Part shown: in pieces, positions 12,681 to 23,000 of the stretch | Numbering within the stretch: the stretch's first letter is position 1 | Layout of the letters: the number at the start of each line of letters is the position of its first letter | NCBI GenBank assembly: GCA_021234535.1 | Contig: CM037843.1 | Coordinates: forward strand, 36,829,200-36,893,199 | DNA from: Stichopus chloronotus | Lineage: Eukaryota > Echinodermata > Holothuroidea > Aspidochirotida > Stichopodidae | Length of the DNA: 64,000 nt | Direction of reading: 5' to 3' | Program-made: the position numbers and the translations under genes | Notes under the pieces: generated by a model | Databases searched by the model: none | What the model saw: only the letters and a program-made list of their open reading frames with translations | Told to the model about the DNA's origin: nothing

Positions 12681-13575
12681 TTCAAAATTGCTGCGCAGGT
12701 AGCTAGTCCCTTTTTAGTCAATGACGAACATTGTTTTTAGGAGGTCAAAGGTCATTTTAGGTCACCGGGGGTTATAGAAACCTTTGAAGGACGAAAAATT
12801 TCGGCACCTGCATGGATGTTGTTACAGACCTGCCAACCTGTCTCACCACAAAATAGGGAGATTTACATTTTTCCGAGCCAAGACATCGGGAGATTAGTTA
12901 AAAAATAACGAAATTGGTCATTTTTACAGACAGCAGAGCCATGGAGAGAATCATAAGATTTCATAATACAACACAAGTGTAAGGGGCAAAGGAGGGCAAA
13001 AGCCCCATAAGATGCCCTGTAATCCAGACCCCCCAAAAACCCTAACCAAACTAATATCCAACATAGCCCAGCATAATCAGATTCTGCCACAGTCAATCAT
13101 CACCCACATGCAAAGCGCAAGAGGCTATTTCCACGAATATTGCTGCTAAATTACTACTATCAATCTACCGTATGACAGTTCAAAATTTTGTAAACATCTG
13201 GTTTTCAATGCCCTAGCCTATTCCCTCAGTACGTTTATTATTTATGGCCAAGTAGCTACTCTCATAAGCCTTGTGCTGACTGTTTTGGCTATTTCCAGAA
13301 ATGTAGCAAATGGACTTAAGAAATCGGGAGATTAGGATATGAAATCGAGAGGGTGGAAGATGTGGACAAAAAAAAAAAAAACCTGGAGAATTGACAGATC
13401 CGTTGTTAGCGCTCAAAAAGTTGTAGGTTGCTATTGTGATCTCTTTCACCCATAGAAATATAGTACAGGTACGGTCAAAGGTGATGTAAGGTCACATGGA
13501 GACCATAGTCTGAGAACTTTGTGAGCGCAGTATCTCTAGCGGGGTATTACTGTGGAAGCAGCTTAAACTTCAGAT
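12680..13575 (+). repeat. Decayed 145-bp array copy, split by a transposon
   Basis: 'attgtttttaggaggtcaaa' at about 12731, with a perfect AGGTCAAAGGTCA at 12742-12754, and 'ggtcaaaggtgatgtaaggt' with 'gcgcagtatctct' at about 13470-13545 are recognisable monomer parts. The intervening 12825-13401 is a separate inserted element flanked by a short direct repeat. Confidence 0.6.
12825..13401 (+). mobile_element. Non-autonomous TIR DNA transposon with target-site duplication
   Basis: Starts CAGACCTGCCAACC at 12825. Its right end, read in reverse complement, is GGATCTGTCAATTC, giving imperfect terminal inverted repeats. It is flanked by GTTGTTA at 12818-12824 and 13402-13408, a 7-bp direct repeat compatible with the 8-bp duplications of hAT elements if one base has changed. 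Length is about 577 bp, with no transposase. Its right two-thirds is repeated at 1205-1566. The hAT assignment is tentative. Confidence 0.6.
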
Positions 13576-14639
13576 TTGATACGTATGTTGCCCTTTGTCA
13601 TCAAGAATAAACTCTTGGCTTCACAAAATCAAAGATTTTCTGGTTGTTCAGTCTGACACTTTCTAATCATACTGTACGAACTACTGTATGACTGTTCAAT
13701 TTCATAACTCCTTGTAATTGTCATGGGACTTCAAACTTTGGACCACGTCAGTTGTTAAGTAAGCCACCAGATCTATTTTGTCGGTAATCGTAATGGTTAA
13801 AAGTCAAAGCCTAGTAAATGTGGCATCTTGTGTTGTAGTCTATAGAAAAGTATCATTTGAAATTTCTGACCGCACATGAATTTACGCCCAGTATACCAGT
13901 GTCAATATTACTGCCTCCTTTTCTCCTACATTTCTATCACTGGTACCAATTTTGCGATGTTGTAATCTACCATCTACCTTCATTACGTGTACCAGATTTA
14001 GGTATAACAATTAGGCCTAGCATACTTTGTAATGTCTACAGGAAAGGTTATGCTAGGCTATGTCAATAACAATAATAAACCCAAGGACACTATAGACTAG
14101 TATTGTGAATCTGATCCAGCTATGCATTGGAATTAGCGGGTACACAGTCAAGATGATCAAATGCAGCTTTCACAAATCCATCCCTCCAGATACATTTCTA
14201 AAAAAATAATGGCCAAAGTTAATGACGGTATGGTCTAGCCTACTGCAGGCGAATCTTGCCGGGTTCATCCACATTCATCATGGTATAGGGTCCTTGATGA
14301 GCCTTCATTCGGCTTCCTGATCCATAACTTTCAAATTCTTTAACTTAGCCTAGGCTTTGAATTCGTCAAATCTATTTATGTATCTGTGTATCCACCAGAC
14401 TGTATCTTGCAAACCCAAACTGGAACAAATTTATACAGAAGAAACATGCCTGTGTTATGTTGTTGTGGTACACATGTTTTGCACAACACTACAGTTATAA
14501 AATCTTCATACAAATCAGGTGTAACTGTACGCATTTATATGTGCTCCAAAGATTTTAGTTGAGAATGCTGATATGGCATTTTGGGTATCACCAGAAGAAC
14601 TTTTTATTTTTTAGGTAGTAACTCTTTACTTTTTTTGGT

Positions 14640-15190
14640 TAAATCCATGGTGCATCGCTCCCGCTATTTAGTATGGCATTCTGCTTGATCATCCTTTCTC
14701 TGGAAAGTCTTGAGTCTGTCCAAAGACATGCAACCAAACTGATTGCGGGTTTCAGTCACATCAGTTATCCTGATAGATTATGCAAGTTGAATTTTCCTTG
14801 TCTTATACTTACAAGTTATAGAAGACTACATGGTGATGTGATGTACATGTATACATATTTGAATGGCCATTCAAATAGGAAGTAGGAAATACTGCCAGCT
14901 TTTGAAGAGTGCAATGGACTCAAACACTCGTGGACATCAGTTTTGAAATTCTTAAGCCTTGTTGCAACAATAATGTTAGCCAGACGCTTTTCAAGCAGTG
15001 TAATGTTGGCATTTGGAACTCGCTGATAGCGTATGTGGCAAGTGGACAATCTTTGAACGGATTTAATTCAAACATTGTCAAAGTCTGACCTGAAAAAAGA
15101 ACTTCTCTTTAACTATAGAGCTGACTTTTGATTCTTTTTTTGAAATGGCCTATTGCTAGCAACATCTTATGATGATGCTGCTGCTGCTGA
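14640..15190 (+). mobile_element. LINE fragment: C-terminal end of reverse transcriptase ORF
   Basis: At 14703 onward the frame reads ESLESVQRHATKLIAGF, then YPDRLCKLNFPCL and TSYRRLHGDVMYMYTYLNG. This is the typical C-terminal tail of CR1/Jockey-type ORF2 proteins (family pattern LE.VQRRATKLI...YRRLRGD). Stops interrupt it at 14883 and after. The tract runs into gatgatgctgctgctgctg at about 15171-15189, which may be the microsatellite-like 3' tail. It is 5'-truncated and dead. It continues the ORF roughly where the 3326-3556 fragment ends, so both may derive from one family. Confidence 0.8.
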
Positions 15191-15769
15191 CAGATTTATC
15201 AAAATGCCTCCGGTAACATACTAGAAAATAAATTGTCCCTCAGTCTGTGTCCCACATTTAATTTATTTTTGTGCATTTCAATTCTTTCAGATGGAACATT
15301 AAGCACTGCAAGTTCATCTTTGTTGATATTCTGAGCAAGCCATGTTTTAATCTTGATTTGAAAACCCGTATGCTGGTGACACAACCACCTTGAAAGGATT
15401 GCATCCCACCAAAATTTCTTGTGTCTGCCTGTATGTTGGAAATGCTGTATGAGCTGCATGCTGTCTCACTGAAAGTTGCTTTATGTTTTGTGTGATGTAT
15501 AATCTGCATGCAGCAATGATGGCCAATGTATAAATAATCAAATAAAGCTGGGAAGTACACATGAGAAAGTTCAGTACAGTATAATGTTAGTACCAAAATA
15601 ACATAAGCTCAGGTAGCTTTAACTTTCAAACCATTTTGCCAAGTAAAAACTTTGAACTTAATTTCAGAATGTCAAAATATCTATATCATCACCTTTGATA
15701 ATCTTTGAACTTGAAATACTTGAAGAATACGTTGTACTCATTGACATCAAAAGTGAATTGATAAGTGAT

Positions 15770-16085
15770 ATCAATATTTTTGAAGAAAAAATATATGCTT
15801 CTGAAATAACACCCCCTGGGTATATAAAATTCTCAAATGTCCTTGAAATAAAGGTTAAGTAAACTGAGGATTTATGTAGGACATATCATAGGAATCTCTT
15901 GGTGTCACAAATTTGCATACTTAGCCAATGTTTATTCTTGATGCTGATACTAATTTGCCTGTAAATTTGTCAAGCTCTGATGGATTTTGATAGAAGTTGT
16001 GGCTCTTTTTAACATTTCCAATTATTACAGTACTGCATCCAATACTCCAAGTGGTATTTTCATATCACACTACCTCTAAGGTACT
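15770..16085 (+). repeat. Dispersed repeat, copy 1 (pair with 47878-48165)
   Basis: Aligns by eye with 47878-48165 over about 300 bp. Shared phrases include 'gtccttgaaataaa', 'aatgtttattc(t/a)tgatgc', 'aatttgcc(t/c)gtaaa', 'tgatgga(t/)tttgat' and 'ccaatactccaa'. There is no coding potential and the termini are not clear. Confidence 0.65.
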
Positions 16086-16313
16086 GTATATTAACTTTAA
16101 AATTTTTGGTTTGCTTGGCTCTAAATCCAATAGACAACAAACCAGGCAGTAACTAAGTGTGCATTTGACCCAACTGTAATTTAAAGTCATAACATGTTTC
16201 TATCTTGCCAAAGGTTTTTCAGTGAGTTGCATAGTATTTTCATCGTAGTTCTTTTAATGACTCTGAATTTACTATTCCATCTACAATATCATTTTTGTTT
16301 TCTCTCAATGCAG

Positions 16314-17093
16314 ATGTTTTGAGTTTTCAAATCAACATGGAGGCACTTTTGTTTGCTGGTGTCTGCAAAAGATTTGCAGCTATCATGGGATGCAGCAGTG
16401 TTAGTGTATGAAGATGTTCATGATTTAATAGTCAATAGAATTGCTACAATCACAAAAAGACAATGATTGTCAAGGGACTTTCATTTCTTTTGACTTTTGC
16501 ATTTTTTCACAATCTCTTCCTCGAAACAATTGGTAGAGATGTGAAACCTAGGCCAGAATTATATATTCCAAATTACAAAATATATCACAATTTATCTAGT
16601 ATAAATAAAGAAATTAAAAGACTCATTACCAGAAACCCTAATTATATTCATCTCAGTGAAACATATGTGTCTAGGAATAAAGCATCTCAGCTCGTTCTGC
16701 ACCTGAAAAATTTCTCACAGAGTGACAGGACTCAGCATACACTGAGTTCACCGAAGCAAAAAGTCTTATTGTCTTTTGGAGAACATGCACGGGAGTTCTT
16801 TCCTGTCGAGAGTGCTTTATATTTTATAAAGAATGTAACAGAAGGACTCACAAAGCCATCTACCTCCCACCAGTACAGATTCTCTCGGACTGTATTTTCA
16901 AATTTGGAACTGTTTATCATAGTCCTTGCAAATCCTGATGGCAGGCATTATATTGAGGAAACGAAAAATTATTGCTGGCGTGGGACAAGTATAGGAGTTG
17001 ATTTAGACAGAAACTTTGATTGGAACTTTGGTGGTAAAGGAAGTTCCTCCAAGCCATTAGATGAGGAGTATAGAGGGCGTTCTTCATTTTCAG
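16314..17093 (+). CDS. Carboxypeptidase exon 1 (coding from 16463): signal peptide and first zinc motif
   Basis: An acceptor (ttctctcaatgcag) at 16313 suggests that an upstream noncoding exon splices here. The first ATG of the open frame at 16463 begins a classic signal sequence, MIVKGLSFLLTFAFF. The exon ends in phase 1 at donor GTAAGA (17094). Without splicing, translation runs on to a stop at about 17150. Confidence 0.85.
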
Positions 17094-20000
17094 GTAAGAT
17101 TTGCATGTTTTTGCTTGTCCAAGTGAGAGGTGAGTTTTTGCAACATTTCTAATCTGCTGGAGAAATGCTGAGATATCATTTGGAACCTGTGTGTGCCAGA
17201 ATTTTAGCCCATGTATATTAAGGATATGTTTCATCATCAAAGTATGAATTGTGATGGTTCACCTTTATGTCTGGAAATGTTGTAATTGAGACATGACTTT
17301 TTTATGAAAGAAAAATACAGTTATGTGTTTCTGGAAGAAAGATCTAAAAGAAACAGATTTAAACAGTATAAAAAAAAATCTTAACCAGTAGAATGATTTT
17401 GGAAACAAAAAACAATATTTGGGAGAGAAATTACTCTAAAAAGAACCTAACAAGGCACATCTGAGTGGGTTTCGAGCCCCCAAATCGACCTGTTTTTGTT
17501 TGGTCTTCTTTTTTGGTGGCTAGGTATTTCTTTAAATACAAACTTACCTTTGGGCTGAAACATGTTGCTTGTATGTATATGAAGTCATTACTGTGATGAG
17601 TGAGATGGTAATAAAGCAATGAAATATCTTTTTCATTCTCTTCATCACAGAACCAGAATGTTTACCCTATATTGAACTGTCACAGCTCCATAACTTTGAA
17701 GCCTTTGTGTCATTCCATTCTGGTATCAGACAAATCTACATTCCTTTTGCAGGTAAGTTTGTCAGTTTTCTCCACCTCTTGAATTAAATTTCATTGTACG
17801 ATTTCTGTGGTGCTTTAGTTCTCACTGTGTTGACATCTGCCCGATGTAAACCAGTTATCAGCTGGTTCCATCGAGTGACGTGTACCTTCATAGTTCATAC
17901 TCAGTGGTAAATGACAATATCAACATGATTCTCTTTGTGTGTATGACAGGTAGCAGTGACAACGTAACATTAAGTGAGTATAACCCCATTAGTTTAGTTT
18001 TTGGTTAGTAACTTTTATAATCAGGAAGCAGTCTTGGATTCATGAAGGACCCTAGTCTATGTTGATCAATTAATCTATCCCATGTAAACCCACACCTGCT
18101 CCAGGGACCCCACAATCTAATATCCCCATCTAACAGACAAGATTCATGTGCCCATCGGTGTCTAGGTACTTTCCTAAAGTCTGACAGATGAGGAGGACTT
18201 GCCTCAACGATCCACCCATCAAGTTTAACAGGTTATGCACATGTGCACTAGTTTAATTTCAGGGGCTGCAGTCTTTACCAATGCCTAGCTAGCATTTGTT
18301 GGAGAGTGAATGCTGATTACCAGATACTGTGGTATACTGTTACATTTTTCTGTTTCCACCTTTTCTGTGTCTTTTCTGTGTTTTTTCTTTGCCTTCCCAG
18401 AAGAACAAAGAGTGGGAGGAGGAGGGGGTAAAATGCTAATAACTGATCAAAAACAGTTATTAGCATGTGCTCAGGATGGTATCTTACCATGACATAAGTC
18501 ACTCAGAAGTTAACTTTAATGCTATTCATCGTGGCTGTACACAGCACCCCATGGCATATGAAAGCAATTTACTGTCTGGTGAAAGCTTACAATTTTGATT
18601 GGTCTCCTTTTTATTTCCTGTCTGTTGGTGTACTCTATGACTTGTTCTAACCCTTTCACAATTGTAGCCATTCACAATTGTTTGGTAGGTCTGACTACAT
18701 GGTTTTCCTCTTTGCACAGAAGTCTTTTTGAAATGATATTACAGTATTTCTCTGCAGTCTGTAAATGATATAAGTTTAAATGTGAAAGTAAAGTAACACA
18801 ATCGTATCATGACCACTACCCATGGGGTAAAATGAACCTATTGCAAGGCTAAAATGCAATGGGATGTAATATACTCAATGTAATGAATTTGCTGAGTGTT
18901 CACATTTATGTAGCACTCTTACTTATTGAATTCACAATCAGGTGTGACATCATTCTCCTTTGCAGATTCGTTATCTGCCAAAGAGAAGAGACTGCCACAT
19001 AACGTTGATGCTCAACTTCAGCTGGCCAGGCATCTAGCTCACTCAAGTCCGCATTCATTCCAGTTTGGCGTTGGTTACGCCTTGAATCAGTACCCTGCTG
19101 ATGGCACTATATATGATTATATGCATGGAGTAAGAAAGGTAATTCTCATTCCCCGTTTAGTCAAAGATTGAAATGTTTCATCACTTACATAACAATCAAT
19201 GTCACATCGCATGAATGTGCTCACTAGATGAGAGGTGTAACTCACATTTGTTAATGAATTCAGACTACATGATTGTGCTTGAATTCAGATGTCATTATTA
19301 TGCATGAATTCAAATGTTATGATTATGCGTGAATTCATGTGTTAAGGAACAAAAGTTAGAAATGATGTTGTCACCTTTCTTTGTTCTCTGCCTTCTCCAA
19401 AGTCATTGTTTCCTTCCCTGAAATTCTAGTTATTTTTCAATGTGTACTTAGTTTTCTTTTTGCAAAAGTCAGTATCTCTGTTACCTTCCTTTTTGTCCTA
19501 CTTCTGTATTGTGACATTAAAAATGTTTCTTTGCTGTCATCCACTATGTTAGCACTCCTAATGTCACATGATTGATAGCTTCCCAAATTCCCAAGCCTCC
19601 ATCATTTAGGTTACAAGCATAGACAGTTGTTTAAGTCACTGAAATGTATGGAAGGAAACAGAACTTCTAATTTTACTATAACATCAACACTGCACCTCTT
19701 TGTCCAGAATTAATTATGATCATTTTGTTCCCCTCAGTAAGTGCAGTATGAAAACAAATTTAGGTTAATTTTTTTTTTAAAATCTGCATTATGCATGTGA
19801 ACAGATCAGCAAGAAGTGATGAGTTTTTTGAGTATCTGATCATTTTTCCCCCCATGTAGATACCTTTCAGTTTAACAGTAGAGCTATGGGGTGAAGGTGA
19901 CTCGCAAGGGAAGCAGTGCTTTGACGTTTTTAATCCGTCAAGTGATAAACTAAAGGTAAGTTGAAATCAGTTTATTTCCTGTTATACTGCACATACCATT

Positions 20001-23000
20001 GGACACAAGATGTAGCTAGTGTCTCTGACATGCTATGTAGATGCTGCTTGTAGACAGTGGCAACATGATAGGGATGTGGTTAATGCATCTGCATCCATTT
20101 GACTCTTAAATGTTGGTACTGCATCCCTTATGTCAGCTTTATTGTATGTTTTCCTATTAGGACCTTCAGTGTTTATTTTCCCATAGAGATTTTTAGTGTG
20201 TGTTTCTTGAGCTATTTAGTATGTTTCCCTATTGAGCTGTGTATTGTGTGTTTTCCTGTTAGTGTATGTTTTCATAAAGTTTAGGTTTCAGTGTTTTTAA
20301 AGCTAAAGATGTTGTGGAATATCTACTGTCTGACATTCAGTTAAGTGTTGCGGAGATACTTTTCTCTAATGTCACTGTGGTTGTGCTAATTCTCATAGTG
20401 CACCGTACAGAGCTCAGGTGTAGTGTATGTTAAACTTTAGTGGTATACACATAACATACATGAAATATGACTGCATGAACAGTCATAAATGATGTAATTG
20501 TAATCAAGAAGGGTGTGCATTGTTCAAATACACCATAGTGAAAAAATGTTTTATAACAGTAATCAAGATGTTTCACATTCATTTCTGTGTCAAAATGCAC
20601 AAAGCATTCCTATTTTGAGGCTAGTTTGCTCAGCCAGTTATGAAATATGCACAAGCAACTCTTCCCGGGTAATATCAAATATATTTTCTCGTTTTGTTCA
20701 TGTGATACAGTACCGCCATAAGAAGTGTAAGTTTCCTGTTGTCTTATTTCCGTTTCATCATTTTGGCACAGTCCATCACTTCGCTTTAAAACAAAGTAAT
20801 GTATTTGGCTTAGATTTAGGAAGTAAAGAACGAAATATTTTTTATGAGATAATAGCGGATGGTTGTGCCCTTTCAATAAATAGAACAGTTACTGGTTAAT
20901 TTACTGTAATTATTTTAAAACTAAAGAGTGTTTTTGATTCCTTGCCACGGGCAAAAGGAATCTATGCAGTCCTGATGTCGTTTGTGTGTGTGGGTGTGTG
21001 TGTGTGTGTGACGCCTCTTGTAAACACTATATCTCAAGAAGGGTAACCATGACTGATCTCGTACTTGCTGTGTGGGTTGGTCATAGTAAGTAGAAGATCC
21101 CTATTGTTTTTGGTGGAGGTAAAAGGGCATTTGAGGTCACCAGAGGGCAAAATGTGAAAACCTTGTAAACATGATATCTCAAGAACGGTAACTGTGACTG
21201 ATGTCATACTTGATGTGTGGGTTGGTCATATTGAGTAGATGGTCCCTATTGTTTTTGGTCGAAGTCAAAGGTCATTTGAGGTCGCTAGAGGTCAAAATGT
21301 GAAAACCTTGTAAACACAATATCTCCAGAAGGGTAACTGTGACTGATGTCATACTTAGTGTGTTTGTTGGTCATAGTGAGTAGATGATCTCTATTTTTTT
21401 TGGTCGAGGTCAAAGGTCATTTGAGGTCACCAGAGGTCAAACTGTGAAAATCTTGTAAACACAATATCTCCAGAAGGGTAAGTGTGACTTATGTCAAAGT
21501 AAGTGTATGGGTTGCTCATATTAAACAGATGATACCTATTGTTTTTGGTGGAGGTCAAATGTCATTTGAGGTCACCAGAGGTCAAACTGTAAAAACCTTA
21601 TAAACACAATATCTCCAGAACAGTTACTGTGACTGATGTTATACTTGGTGTGTTGGTTGTTCATATTGAGTACATGATCTATGTTGTTTTTTGCGGAGAT
21701 CAAAAGTCATTTGAGGTCACCAGAGGTCAAATTGTAAAATCCTTGTAAACACAATATCTCCAGAAGAGTAACTGTGACTGATGTTATACTTGGTGTGTTG
21801 GTTGTTCATATTGAGTACATGATCTATGGTGCTTTTTGTGGAGATCAAAAGTCATTTGAGGTCACCAGAGGTCAAATTGTAAAAACCTTGTAAACACAAT
21901 ATCTCCAGAAGAGTAACTGTGACTGATGTCATACTTAGTGTGTGGGTTGTTCATATTACCTAGATGATTCCTTTTGTTTTTGGTCGAGGTCAAAGGTCAT
22001 TTGAGGTCATTAGAGGTCAAATTGTGAAAACCTTTTCAACACAATATCTCCAGAAGGGTAACTGTGGCTGATGTCATACTTAGTGTGTGGATTGTATATA
22101 GTCAGTAGAACACTCTTTTGATTTTGGTGGAAGTCAAAGGTCATGTGAGGTCACCAAAGGTCAAACTGTGAAAACCTTGTAAACACATTATCTCCAATAG
22201 GGTTACTGGGACTGATGTCATACGTGTGTTGCTTGGTCATACTAATTAGATGATCCCTATCATCTTTGGTGAGGGGCAAAGGTCATTTGAGGTCACCAGA
22301 GGTCAAACTGTAAAAACTTGAAAACACAATATCTCCAGAAGAGTAACCGTGACTGATGTAATACTTGGTGTGTGGGTTGGTAATAATGAGCAGAAGATCT
22401 GTATTGTTTTGATTGAGGTCAAGGGTCATTTGAGGTCACCAGAGGTCAAACTGCAAAAATGTGTAAACACAATATCTCCAGGAGTCTAACCTTGATTGAT
22501 GTCTTACTTGATGTGTAGATTGTAAATAATCCCGATAAACATTGCTTCAAAATGTACTGAAGGTCATTGTAAGGGACCAGGGTGTGGGGAACCACGATAA
22601 GTGTTTGGTTCTTTGAAGGCATTGAAATCGTATAAGTGACATCCCTTCAAGGCATATATACATACATTTTGCATGATGCTGAAAAATCAACTGTGTAATG
22701 AAGAGACATGCTTTCATTTGAGAGACATTTTTATCAAGATTCTGCATTCTTCAGCTGTGATTTGTTGAACCTCAACGCATTCTTGCGTATTTCTAATGGG
22801 GTTATGCATGTTTTTTGTTTTCTCATTTCAGAGAGCCTTAGATGATGTAATGCCTATTTTTGAAAACCTGCTAACCTTTTTAATTGATTGGAAGGAACAC
22901 AAATCACATCGGCACTATCATAATTTAGAAGTAAGTAATTGTTATGTTAATTTTGCATATCTGCTATATCTGCTGTATCCACTGATACACAAGTTTTAAC

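Larger units (their letters stand above)
13576..16313. other. Intergenic region upstream of the carboxypeptidase gene
   Basis: Contains a LINE fragment (14640-15190) and a dispersed repeat copy (15770-16085), listed separately. Overlapping minus frames at 15199-15596 have no recognisable domain. Otherwise nothing is supported. Confidence 0.4.
17094..18965 (+). other. Carboxypeptidase introns 1 and 2 (exon 2 lies between)
   Basis: Nothing beyond the 18431-18464 hairpin. Frames at 17431-17619 and 18310-18717 look like chance. Confidence 0.6.
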
